DNA from: Rhexocercosporidium sp. MPI-PUGE-AT-0058 | Taxonomy: Eukaryota; Ascomycota; Leotiomycetes; Helotiales | NCBI GenBank assembly: GCA_020746875.1 | Contig: JAGTJL010000002.1 | Span: 2,356,001 to 2,420,000, forward strand | Reading direction: 5' to 3' | Length of the DNA: 64,000 bases | In this document: positions 22,920 to 34,962 of the stretch, one piece after another | Numbering within the stretch: the first letter of the stretch is position 1 | How the letters are laid out: every line of letters starts with the position of its first letter | Program-made: the position numbers and the translations under genes | Notes under the pieces: generated by a model | Databases searched by the model: none | What the model was told of the DNA's origin: nothing | The model's input: the letters and a program-made list of their open reading frames with translations, nothing else

Positions 22920-24498
22920 CTAACGCCCTTGATGCGGTGGTGGATAATACATTCCATTTGAAGGATCTCCATAACCATAGCCAGGTAGCGGTGGTTGATG
23001 GCCCTGATCAGTTTGAAGATGTGGGAGATGCTGTTGTCCACCCTGCGATCCATTCCATCCAGGGTAGGGGTCGGGTCCAGCACTAGCTGGCTTCTGATAC
23101 GAGTATGTTTGTTGCCAGTTCGAGAATGAAACTGGGGGCAAAGATTGTGCGGAATGCGGATGCTGATGTGGCTCGCTCGAAGTTGCCGAAACGGGATCAT
23201 GGCTGGGTACAGTGCTTCCGGAAGTCTGTATTGGAGGCGGATACATGCCTGAAGACTGAAGAACGCGGGGCTTGGTCGTGTAGTGTTCGTTGATTGGGGG
23301 AGGTGGTGGATACTGCGCATATTGAGTATTCTGGTGTTGGTTATGGAGACCTTCGAGATTACTGTACGAGATGGATCGCTGGGGAACCGACCAGCCAGGA
23401 TCTTCCCGTGGACTGGCCTCGGTGTGAGGTGTCGGCCAATTCTGCGGGGGTGGGATCTGAATACCTGGGGTGAAAGGGGAAAAGGCAGGAGTCAATGGCG
23501 AGTCTTGCGGATTTACTCTCCAGTAAGGCTGAGATGCTTCTGTCTTCGGGTTCGCTGTACTGGGGGATGCATCAGGAGCCATCCAGTTGGTAGTTCCATG
23601 GTGTGCTGGCTGCGTGTACTCAAAATTGCGAGAGGTGGTGACAACTGCAGGGTTGTTAGGAAATTTGGTGAGCGAGGAAGAGAGAATATCCTTGCCTTTG
23701 TTTTCTGGGGAAAAGCTTTCCGTTCTCTGGCGTTTCATTTGAGGGCCACCAAGATCCTGAATAGGAGGCATGCTGAGATGAGGATACGGAAGAGTTTGGG
23801 GAATCTCTGATTGAACCTGGCCTGAGGAAGTCGATGGAGAGGACTCTTCCGAGGCTCTCTCCGTACCACTTTGAGCCTTTGACCCTCGGCGTTGAGGCTC
23901 TGGAGGAGGCTGCTGGTCGACTGGGAAAAAGTTGCATTCCTTCTTCAGTCTGATACAGTTCGAGCATCGATTATGGGGATCACCTGGGGCTGCAATGCAC
24001 CGAATTTTCCTTCGACGGCAGTGGCCTGCAAGCTACGCGTTAGTTCTGGGATATTCAAACGTTACATTTCACGGCTTCATCTTGAGGTCACTTACCACAT
24101 GCTACAGAAGTTCTGTGGTATCCAAGTTTATTCCTCCTCTTTTCGGCGGACAACGCAAGTGCAGCGGCATCTGCTGATGCTTGACCGCGGACATTTGGCG
24201 TCGACATTGATCTTTTAATCTTTGCAGACTTAGATGCTGCTCCATTTCCTCTATTCTTTAAGCTGGGAGAATCAGGCTTCATCTGAGCAGGTGAGGATGG
24301 TTGTGCGTGGTCCAAGGCGGGGTGGTGGAAGCCGGGGATCATATTCGAAGGCTCCAACCCAGAGCTCGGCAGTGGATACTGATACGACATTGAAGTTGGA
24401 TTCTCTTCGGGTCCTGAAGAGGAATATGTATTCGAGGGATCTCCCAGATGCCACATACCGGACTTCGAATAAAATGGTGCTTGGACAGAGACTGCCAT
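22920..24498 (-). CDS. Zn2Cys6 transcription factor, 502 aa
   Basis: Two exons, 24498-24096 and 24025-22920, with a 70-nt intron that interrupts the zinc-cluster motif itself. Splicing restores SVACGHCRRRKIRC, then a 13-residue loop with a proline, then CSNCIRLKKEC: the six-cysteine GAL4-type binuclear cluster, at about residues 134-160. The start is the ATG giving MAVSVQAPFY; a TTG one codon upstream was not used. The region before the finger is Ser/Pro-rich with a basic patch (SAKIKRS). The ~340 residues after it are Pro/Gln/Ser/Tyr-rich, ending in a YGYGDPSNGMYYPPP-like tail. No fungal_trans middle homology region is visible, which is unusual for the larger members but normal for this short class. 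Predicted nuclear sequence-specific DNA-binding regulator; targets unknown. Confidence 0.9.
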
Positions 24499-27400
24499 CA
24501 ATTGCGGTTCTTCCCCATGCGAATCCGTCCTAAGAATGCTTTTTTAATATTGGACGGGGAGAGCTTCCTCTCCAAGGATTGCTGGAAATTTTCCTCGGCT
24601 CGAATCGGGATGCGGGTACCAGTGTGCTTCTCGAGTCTTTGTTGCTGAAGATTTCAAATGGCAATGCTCCTGAGATCAGATTGGAGTCAATCGCAGCAAG
24701 GAAGCGAGCTGACCGAAAGACGTGTGATGTCGAATTAAGCTGGCTGCGGCACCTTTACTGGCGTTGAAGGCGGAGGAAACACGGGCGGTAAAGAAGGGCA
24801 CCGAGACCAAGTATGCCGGTCTCAAGTGGTCTTCGAGGGCGCTTTGTATCTTCAATCAAGAAGGGATAAGACATGCGGAGACGAAAGGACTGTCTGTGGC
24901 TTAGGACTGCAGTAGTGAGGAATTGTGCTAATTACACGCGGCAGGTATGCCAGTCGATTCTTCTCTTGTGGGATAAGCAGCTGTCGCGGGGGAAAGGTGT
25001 TCAACTGTCTCGAGAGCGAATGGGAATTGAAGGCTTTCACGCCACTTGCAGCATAGTTCCTGAAGCCCTCTTCGAATTCCACCAAAGTGCTTTTGTGGTG
25101 GTGTAAAGGTTAGAAGGGAGAAGGATGAGAAGATCCAGCCCGATGAAAGATAGCACTAAGGAAGTGAAGGGAGGAAGGGATGAAGGCTAGTCAAGACCGA
25201 AGACAGTCCGCGAGCGTCAAGAAAGAATTTTGCAGTGGCAAAGAAGACGGGGAAGCTTCAGAAGAGGCATATCTGAAAGATCATCAAGAGCAGACCTAAG
25301 ACTTGGGTCCAACATTGGAGGTTCGTCTGCAACGCCACGAGATTGGGTAACATTAAAGCCAAGCTGCCCCCTGGGAATTCGTGACGGATCAATTCGATGC
25401 TTGTCAGCTTGAAATCCACCGGCCCAGCCTGTGCAGCCCTAGCATACTTTTCTTCTACATGGCAGCCCCGGTCGCTCTGGCGCCATCAGTTCTATTCTCA
25501 TGTCGTCCGTATCTCACTCGCTGCCGCTTACCCAATTCTAGGGATTAGTTCGCGCTAGATAGGCATGATGAAAGGGGTCCCTTGCTGATAGTCTGTTACT
25601 CTAGGAGGGGCATCTGAAGTTTGGGTCGAAGTTGACCAGACTGCTTGGAAGACCCGATCCGGCGGCGAGGAGATCGGAGCAACTCAAGGAGCATACTTCG
25701 GCACTAGATACTATTCGGCAATATTGACGTCCTGCACAATTTTGAACAGGAAGCTATACGGACCTCCGACCTGCCAACAGCCTCAAAGGGCTGCAGACCG
25801 GCCCTCCCAAGTTCAAATTCTCAACCCACTTCCCAGAGAGGATCTGGGGTGGCCAGGATTCCGGCCTACATTGCCCTTGTTAGGACGGTGTCCACTGTCC
25901 ACTAGCCGGAGGTCTTTGACAGCTCCCAAGCGCGCTACCAAAAGAACCGTGAGCCCCTAACGCTCCACTACGAACGTCAGCTTCGCATCGCATGTCGGCG
26001 ATTTGGCAGGGCCCCCATCCCCCATCCACCATCCACATCCATCCGCCATGAGGGTTGAGGGTCGAGTGTTGAGGAGGTTGAGCAGGGCATCGGCGTTCGA
26101 TAGTCGGTTTAGTGTTGCGCCACAGCACCACCAGGAAAATCATCGTCGTTGTGTTGGTTTAAGGGGGTGTCCTAAGCGGAATGTAAGCGAAACCCAGCTT
26201 CACTTCCCCGATGACAGCGGCCAAAGTGCACCCAGCGGGCGCATCCACCCTTCCAGCATCCAATCGAACAGACCTGTGATTAGTCTACTCCAGATACCCA
26301 AAAGAATCCAGGCAGGCAGGCTGCTACCGGGGGCTTGGTGGATGCTAATTGCCAGAGGGCAAGCCACCGCTTGGCGCTGGCGCTGGCCAATCCGCGCCCC
26401 TCTCCTGCCTACAGGATGTGTCAGTGGCCTGTCCTGTCTTCTAAATTTCCTTGCACCACCATCAGCTCAGCTCCTGCATCTCTACTCGTCCTCGAGGCGA
26501 TTTCTTGGAAGATATCATCCATGACGCCCCCCTCCCCTCCCCAATTCACAGCTTCTGCTTTTTCCTTAGCTATCCCGAATTTTCTTCCGCTGCAGCAGGG
26601 GCCGGTAACATGGGTAGTGACGAAGCCCTCGACACGGGCGTCGTCCCATGCTGTACAGTATTATGCTCCTCTGTTCCATTATTACTGATATTGGCATGTC
26701 ATGTCAGGCACTTGCTTTGCACTTTGCCGGCTCACTTCACCCTCCTTGTCTCCTGCCATCTAGGCACTGGTTCATTGGCCGTGAGAGTTACAGAGATTAA
26801 GGTACTACGGAGCTCACTCCAGCCTGCAGTGAGGATCATAAATCCCCACGGCTATCAAGCCTTAATCGTTGGGACATCTTGTTGATCAGCCCTGTTGAGT
26901 TTGATCTCCTCGCGGGTTCCGGGACATGGGAGCGAGGGAAAAGAACGCAGAGCAAGCGAGATCCAAGTTCAGAAACACAAGAACCCACAGAATGGAGATA
27001 TGGGGGAACGAGGGGTCTTGATTGGCACGTGCGAATAAGAAGGTTTCGTCAAAACGAAGATCTGACGATGGATCATGGTCGTGTGGCATTTCATGGGGAT
27101 AGGCCGATCCTCTTGGCATCTGGGAACTGGTGCAGGATCCGATATAAGCACTCCGTGCTCGATTAGGGCAATGGAAGCGAGGACGACCGTGACAGTGATA
27201 GTCTTATCTGGGTGGTTTCCAGGAACGTGGATGATGGGATCTTTAAGGGAACTTCAAGGGAAGCAGAAAGAGCTGTTTGGGACCCGACAGAACCAGTTAC
27301 TGCACGTGCAGCTAGGCTTTGTCGATCTGCTGGCTGGGACGACTTGGTCTGAAGTTTGAGATTGAAGTTGCATTGCAGCCGTGGGGCATCTTGGGAGTGT

Positions 27401-30400
27401 CTAGAATCTAGTGGGTTTTCAGAAACTTTAGGTTATTACTGCACTGCTGCAGGGAATCGATGACAAGGAATGTTTCTGCAAAGAGAACCAGGTTCATATG
27501 TGACTTAGACCCTGCTGGTGGCGGGAGCTGGAGCTGCGACGCACAGTCCGTAGCCGTCCACGATGCCACAGGCGTGGGAGCATGTCAGTCCAATGTCCAG
27601 TCTAAAGATTAGATCCTGAACACAGCTCGTTGTTTGACTAGATGGAAATACCATATCATGGACTATTGGCCGGTTCTTTTGCAAAAAAAGATGTCGACTT
27701 ATCCGAACATGTTATTGGACGACAACGGCTTCCCGAAGGGGAAAGCACAAGAAGATTGCGAGCTTCAGGCGTTGCAGAACGCCCTCTGACGTATCTCAAC
27801 CATCGTAGGTTCATAACCGAGTCGTTCATCACGCCGTTCGTGACTCAAAACAGCCTTTTGTGGCTGGCTGGCTGCAGCAAGTCGTCCTGCTTCCTAGATA
27901 CGGCAGCCGAGTTTCTGCACCATAAGTGCCTCCTACTGATCGAGACATGCAGAAGCTGAGAGCAAAATACCAGCCCGGATATAAATAAAAGGAGAACTTT
28001 GTTCACACTATCCACGTGATGATTAAGCAGAAATCCTGCTTGGCCCGAACTACGAGGTCGGCTCGTTCACTTCGGTCTCAGGTCTCAGAGTCTCACTCCT
28101 CCTCTGCTGCCCTTCTCTCGAGGTCCTCTATACCCTCTATACCCCCCTTCTCCATGGGAGAACCCCCGTCGCACATCCTCCACGGCTCGAATCTTCCGAG
28201 CGCAACGAAACCCCACCAGCAGTCCACATCCGAGAGCCCCTGCAATTACCGCTTCTGTCGATCGATCTGCTTGCTCAAGGAGATTTCATCGAGAAAATTG
28301 GAGAAGAGAGATGTCGAAACTCTCTTAGTCTAGGCTGGCTTGAAAGCACAGAGAGTTTCTTGTAAGGCTACCCCTCATCCTGCAGTACGTGCAACATCGC
28401 CAGGAGACAGACGGTTCTTGCTGCATGCCACGAGTGGCCGTTACACCTACCTGTACAGCGAAAGCGTGAACAACCAGTCCGAAAGAATTCTCCGTCAGCC
28501 TCCTTGTACTTGATGCTTTCCCTACCTCGGCCGGCCGACGTAAAAAATTCGGGGACCTGCTACTGCTCTTGACAGACCCACGCTGGGAAATGGTGTGGTA
28601 GTGAGCGCTGCGAGTGGCTCGCTGTCGCAAGAGCCAGTGGCGATCATATCCAAGTGGAGCAGCTCAAAATCGATGGGCCTCAAAATTCTTCCATCCTGGA
28701 TTGCCACGAGTTCGAAAAAGAGGCTGCAAGATTTTGGCTAAACCGCCTGCAGTAGATCCGACCTGATGTGCGGGAGGATCCCGCGCCATGTTCAGGGAAT
28801 CCAGGCACATATTGTGAGCGGCCTGCCCCTTTCATCTAATTTCATGATCTTCTGTTATTACTTGCACATGTTTAGACCTTTCTTTGAATATCGAAGATGT
28901 TGACAAGATCGGAGTCCCAAGTGCTCACCGTAATCGGCTATGTATCCACTTCTGGTAGCCTTTCGGTCCGGATTTCCGAGTTTCTGGATACGATTACAAT
29001 CATGAAAGTGCCCCATTATTATTATCTGAAAAGTACTCGAGACCCTCTCTGTCTGCTGCAGCTGCATCTGCAGCTGCACGAGGACCGATGCGACGAATCA
29101 CAACGAGTCATAAGCTGCATGCTGCCCAAATATAGGAGACCTCAAAGTATATACAAGGCTAGATCTTAAGGGGTTAATGGGTATAGGTCAGGTCCGATCG
29201 AGTGCTCGAGTGCAGAATGATACTGAGACATCCTCGCATTAGGTCCGCAGGTAAGTTTTCCTCCTCCTGAAAGTTGAAATTAACGCAATATTGGACCCAT
29301 TTCCTATTCTTGGAAGCAGATATCAATCATAAGACAGGGGTGTCAATTCAGGTCTCTGTGATCTCACAATCCGAGGCTCAATACGCAGGACAGGGGCCTT
29401 AAGAATACAGACATCTCTTATGATATCCCGAGTTGCTATCACACATACTTTTCGATTATTTCTTCTTCTCTCTTATTGCACTAAAATTAGATCTCCTGTC
29501 TTTCCTGTTATCTTCTTTGTCGATTTACTTTATATTGACCTATCGACCTTTGAGCAAGGTCTCAGGTTCGTCCCCGAGCACCCATATTAGGCGTGGACTT
29601 CAGACGATTGTACTCCGGCTGTTATCCGTCGATACAAGCAGCCTTTAATATTCATTCACTTCATGAGCCCTTGGTACCGAGCATGACGAATGTCACGGCG
29701 CTCAGTCTCCTAAAAATATCATGTCGCAAAGTGTTCATTGAAGCAAGGTATGAATTATAATCTATTCCACGGCATTCGGCTGCAGGGCTGGTGGCATATC
29801 TGCATACCAATACGTTGCTTTCACGAGACGCCTTTCCTCTCCTCAAATTTTGCCCGACCTCTCGAATTTTCCATTCAATTACAGCCACTTGTTATGGAAG
29901 TCCGGATGAGAATGTTGGAGGTCCGCATAGTGAGTAGCAAGTTGAGTGCGGCTGATTCCAATATCACAGATCTCGACGAAGTTTCATCTGGACAAACGGG
30001 TTGCAGAAGCATACCATTCTTGTTACAGTCTACCGAGACGCACTATGTTCTTGGGAATGTCGAGTTCGGTCTACCGCTGGCCAGGGTCACGGAACTCAAG
30101 ACAACATCAGCATATTCTTGATAAATGCTCTGCCTCAGTGGCTCGTTCCAAAGGCCGGGACATCTTTTTATCCATTACTCCTTAGCAGCCTCTTCTCAGA
30201 TCTGTGGCACCAACTAGTCTTACTTGGAAGAGGTTTCGAGTTTCATCATTCTGCATCACAAGCAAAAAGGTAGACAGACGACGGCATCTGCTGGCGGATA
30301 TTATTCTTTCCGGCAGTTGACCCGACTGGCAGAACTCGATCCAATTAGTATTGAGTGCGCGAACCTGTATTTTCTCGTTCCTGCATGAGGAATTCTTAAT

Positions 30401-32025
30401 ACTCTGATTGATATCGGTCAACTGTGGCACTCTCGGGAGTTATCTCCCCGCTTTGTTGACATCAACAATCATGGAAGACGGCAAGTCCATAGTTGAGGGG
30501 GTCCATCAAGTCGATCATACCAAATCTGACTTCGAGAGGACGGCCCATAACGTCTCAAATATTGGGCAACGGACCAGTATGCATGCGGCGTCAAGTATAT
30601 TGTCGAGCTGCAATAGCGCGACAGGTAATTGTTACATGTGGGACTTCGTCACTATAGGGTGGACTCTGCAATAACGAATATGAATGGACTATCTGGCATG
30701 CTTATCGATCGTTTTGTTGAGGACTCCTTGTGGGAGATTTTTGGACGTGTAAATTGGGCCTAGCCGGGTAACTGTTGACATCGTGTTAGTGCCCCCGTCC
30801 TTCACTGCATGATAACCTGCGAACTGGTGCTCCAAGCAGAGAATTTGTTTGAAAGCGTGTTTCTTCAACGTTGGCCTTGATTTGAGTGCCAGTGGGCAGC
30901 TCTTTCTGGCTTACCATTCACCTCGCTGTCCTTTTCCGGCTCCAGCTACGTCGCAGAGTAACGGACCGGCTCTCCCTAGTGTCAAGCTCACAACACATCC
31001 AGCTCAGACCTTCATCTCTCAAAGAAGACAACCAGCCAGATGCTGAGCAAAAGCAGCAAATTCGAAGGAAATTCTCCACATCGAAAAGGTTTGGCGTCTC
31101 CCCTCTCAGACGACCTTGGAACATTATTGATGCACATTTTCTGCTTTCTTTCCACAAGTGCACCGGGATGCCAACGAGGGAGATTCTCGGTATGAGCCCG
31201 TCGTTTGACATTTCCAAAATCAGCATACCCATTCAGAAGATGATGCTCTTTACAGACAGTAGCTATTCCATGACTAAATGGGCAGAAAGGAAATTCGGAA
31301 ATCGCTCCAATGGATCAGTAGCGACTTTGTGCCCAACAGTCAACAAACAAAAATCAGCATCAGGTGCCAACCCACTTTCAGTGATCAAAAGGCTCCAAGG
31401 CATCATCAATCTGAAGGCATCGGTAGCTCATGTTATACCCTTCACTCTGAGCTTCTTCCGTTCTTCAAGCCTGGGTCATTTATAATCTTGTGAAGTTGTT
31501 CTTATTTCTTCTTCCCAAAGTAAAATTTTATTTACTATCAGAGGAAGTTTAGATAGGCAGATATCTCTTCTGAATATAGGACCAAGTCTAGGAAAATAAG
31601 GCCGGAATATGCATCTGCAGTTCAGGGACAAAAAATTGTTCTTTGAGAGCGGAAATAACTGGATTTGGATGAAGATATCTGTTCGGGGGAAATACCACTT
31701 CTCTTTGAGGTTGATTGCTGGTGTAGAAGTATTGAGAGCTTAGACTATTTTGGTGGAAAGGTGACACATAAGTAAATCTTTCTGTGGACCTGTTATTGAA
31801 TACTTTTTATTTTACTCTTATCGGGATGATCGAGTGCAGAAGTGATACGGGTCATACCTCGTGCTCTGGCGATCCTTGGCATCCAGGCACAGCCCGTGGG
31901 GTCCCCCGCATTTTTACCCTGAGTGCAGTCAAACAATAACAACAGGACGCGTCGATCTCCAAGACGTCGGCTCGTTAGCTTTGCAACAATTGAATAGTTG
32001 ATTTGCTGGTATTATAATCCTCAAA
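24499..32025. other. 7.5 kb stretch without a supportable gene
   Basis: The longest gap in the window. I checked both strands for family motifs and for exon chains with GT..AG joints and found nothing convincing. The longer frames (around 26003-26524 and 30886-31485) start at non-ATG codons and lack recognisable domains. No terminal repeats, transposase or reverse-transcriptase motifs were noticed. Confidence 0.5.
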
Positions 32026-32831
32026 ATGGGGCTCATGACATATTTCTCAAGCTTCCTTGCTTCCCAATCAAGCCTCTCCTCCACCTCCTCAATAAGAAGC
32101 TTCACAGTCCAAGTCTGGCTGGACGAATCTCCCTTAAACCATCAATTCGTATCCTGGTATCCCATTTTCGATCCAAATAAGCCCGTAAGATTCTCCCACC
32201 AACCTAGCATACTCTCACTAACCAAGTCCAGGGCCAAGGTTATTTTGGCATCCCTATTCGCGCTCCCGCTGAACCTCTCCCTGTGGAAGATCGCGCTGTC
32301 TTCACCATCGACAGTGCCTCTCCCGGGACTCTATCTTTCTCAAACGGAAGCTTCCAAAGCGGAAGCGAGAATAAAAGCAATCTTGTCTTCGTCCAGCAAA
32401 GCGGCGAGGTTGAGTATGGCGCTGAACTACCCATAGAGTTTTTCAAACCCTACACAGGCAATTTCAGCACTGTTGATTTCAAGCACTGGCCTGATCTGGA
32501 GACTATTCATGCTTTGGTCTTCACACCCCCGGAGTTGATTGTTGGTGAGTTCTCGCACCGTTTTTATAGATTTCTTTCATTTTTATGAGTTGTCTTTTTT
32601 CCTTGGGGAAAGTTTGCTGATGTGGGTTTCATTGGTGCTGTAGGTATGTTTCTGGCCTGTCCGAGAGAACTTGGTAAAGGGAAGGAGAAAGGGTATCGTT
32701 TAATGGCTATGACTAGGATGTTCAGGCATCCTGGATGTATCACTTTGGATTGGCTTGTGCAAACGGACATCAAGAAGGAAATGATCGAAGGTGGTGAGTC
32801 AGACCTGACCAGAGACTACCGAGGACTGTAA
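32026..32831 (+). CDS. Hypothetical protein, 219 aa, unrecognised
   Basis: Three exons, 32026-32184, 32232-32544 and 32644-32831, with introns of 47 nt (CACTAAC branch) and 99 nt. All joints keep frame, and the codon reading across the first joint (FDPNKP-GQGYFG) looks natural, so I regard it as a real gene. I do not recognise the family. The protein opens with a Ser-rich stretch and then alternating hydrophobic/charged segments suggestive of beta strands (FTVQVWLDES, FVSWYPIFD, LVFVQQSGEVEYG, FSTVDFKHWPDL). It ends with a more basic segment (PRELGKGKEKGYR). No signal peptide or helix is evident. The third exon could continue into a further intron at its GTGAGT near 32792, so the C terminus is less certain. 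It lies about 500 nt upstream of the beta-lactamase-like gene, in the same direction. Confidence 0.6.
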
Positions 32832-33329
32832 GATAGAGCACGTAATATGGAGTAAGCATTCATACTCGGTGAGAAGCATGCCTTCGATTTTCTTTGATGG
32901 TTAGGTGACACTGGTTCCTTACCTCTCTTTTTCTTCTTGTGAAGCGCAGGTTCCAAGTCTTAATTTTGACTGGATCTAGTTGTGGCGATCTAAAGGGATG
33001 CTTTGGCATTTACCTTTTCTTCGTACTAGTATGGGACGGACCTGCGTTAATGTACCCAAATGCGGTCCCACAGTGAGATTTCAATCGAATAGACTCATAC
33101 CGAGCCACTTCGAACAATAGGTGAGTCACGCCTTAACGTAGAAAAAAATTTATCTGCTAACATTCACGTCTCATTGTATCCCCAAAGAGCTTCTTTGCGG
33201 CATTTAAGACCAATAAGTTTTCATTTTCTCCCGCCATCTCAGTCTTCATCAACTTGACAACACGGGACTTCCAGCAGTCATTTACAACTGGCCCAATTTC
33301 CAACGAGACTCAAAATTATCGATTTCTCA
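32832..33329. other. Intergenic, promoter side of the beta-lactamase-like gene
   Basis: About 500 nt between two plus-strand genes. No gene or strong TATA element is seen. Confidence 0.45.
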
Positions 33330-34962
33330 ATGGCAGAAGCTTTGCCTCTCATTCGGGACGGATCTTTCACTCCAGAATTTGATGAGTTGGTAGCCAAGTC
33401 TTTGCGCCGATGGAAAGCTCCTGGACTGTCTATTGCTGTGATCAGCAACGACGAAGTCCTTGCAAAGGTATGTGGTTCAATTCTCAAACGATGATTGTGC
33501 TCAACGATTCAAGGGATTTGGATACAGTCAGTACCCTGACAAACCAGTTAAACCGGAGACGCTTTTCAATGCTGCCAGCATGACTAAGGCATTCACTGCA
33601 ACTGCTGTCTCTTTACTCGTGGATGACGAAAAGCAGTTTCCTGATGTCAAATGGACCACCCCTGTTGCGAATTTGATTGGTGATGATTTTGTCCTATCCG
33701 ACAACAGAACGGATCAAGTGACTGTTGAAGATATCCTGTCGCATCGAACAGGCTTGCCAGAGTACGTTTTATTTTTTCAACTCGAGATCTGAGATGGCAA
33801 ATTCAAAGCGATCACTAACAGGTAGTACAGCTGCGATGATGCATGCTACGGAATTGACGCCAAAGTTCCAGATACACCAAAATCAGTCACGAGAAAACTT
33901 CGTCACATCCCCCTCAGTCAACCTCTTCGAACGACTTTCCAGTACAGTAACGTCATGTTCACAGTAGCTGCCCATCTAATCGAAAGGCTTTCCGGGCAGT
34001 ACCTCGGAGACTTCCTGAGACAAAAAATCTGGGAGCCTTTGAATATGGTCAACACATTCTACGGAGGTGACGAATTGGAGAAGCGTCAACGTACGCAAGA
34101 TATGGCCATTGGGTATGGATACGATGCTAAAGCTCAGGAGTATTTTACGATTCCTTGGCCGGTCCAGCCGGAGGGGAGTGGTGCGGGAGAAATGATCAGC
34201 AATGTTCTGGATTACGCTAAGTTCTTGAAGTGTATGATCAACAAGACCGGACCGATTTCAGAAAAGGGACACGAAGAGCTGGTCAAGCCTCGTATCGTCA
34301 CGGATGACGAATTAAAGCCTTTTATGAGCCATACGTGCTATGCGCTCGGATGGGAAATGTTCAGCTATCACGGTGAGCTGATCATCGGGCACAGCGGAGC
34401 GGTGAATGGATTCTCCAGCAAGATGATATTTATCCCTCGACTGAAATGGGGATTTGTCTCATTCACCAATTCTGATAATGGATATCAGGTGCAGCAGAAG
34501 ATATGCTGGTCTTTATTCTACGAGTTGGTGAAAGTTCCTCTTGAGAAGCACTTTGACTGGGATGGGGACTTCCAAGAATGGCAGGATAAAGACCATCCCA
34601 AAACAAAGGAAGAGCTGTATCCGAACTTGCCAGAGAAACCATTGCCGACGTCTCTGGAACTGTCTGCATACGCAGGAGAGTATTACCATCCTGGCTACGA
34701 ATCTCATGTGGTGGAGCTCAAGGACGGGAAACTGCAAGTCGATGGTATGGATCGGACTGTGAGATACAACTTGACTCTCATCCATGCAACTGGAGAGTTC
34801 TTCGTCGCTGAGATATTCTTCGTTGATGAGCGAAACCCCTACAATGCTAGAGCGGAGTTTCGGATTGGTCCTGATGGTGATGTAAAGTCTTTTGGGGTTG
34901 ACTACATTGAGGCCCTTGAAGGTGAAAAGATTTGGTTCGAGAGAAGAAAGTTGAAGGTGTAA
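33330..34962 (+). CDS. Serine beta-lactamase-like hydrolase, 505 aa
   Basis: Three exons, 33330-33467, 33514-33761 and 33831-34962, with introns of 46 and 69 nt. The second acceptor is the CAG ending at 33830, because the AACAG just upstream would give an immediate stop. The class C beta-lactamase / penicillin-binding fold is shown by the SxxK motif SMTK (Ser68, Lys71), the YxN motif YSN (Tyr167, Asn169) and HSG at 316-318 in place of KTG. The last ~110 residues, starting near SAYAGEYYHPGY, resemble the beta-barrel domain (DUF3471-like) that follows the catalytic domain in D-aminopeptidase and esterase relatives. There is no signal peptide, so it is probably cytosolic. Fungal members act as esterases, amidases or acyltransferases (LovD is one), and antibiotic resistance is not implied. 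The substrate is unknown. Confidence 0.92.

Noticed and set aside
26003..26524. 173-codon frame in the gene-free block
   Set aside because: Starts at TTG, composition is Pro/Arg/His/Ser-biased, no family motif, no splice partners.
29560..29590. GGTTCGTCCCC resembling a tRNA B box
   Set aside because: Does not match the B-box consensus and no A box or cloverleaf could be found around it.
30886..31485. 199-codon frame in the gene-free block
   Set aside because: Starts at GTG, first in-frame ATG is far inside, no domain recognised.
32013..32018. TATAAT just upstream of the 219-aa gene
   Set aside because: Only 8 nt before the ATG, too close to act as its TATA box.
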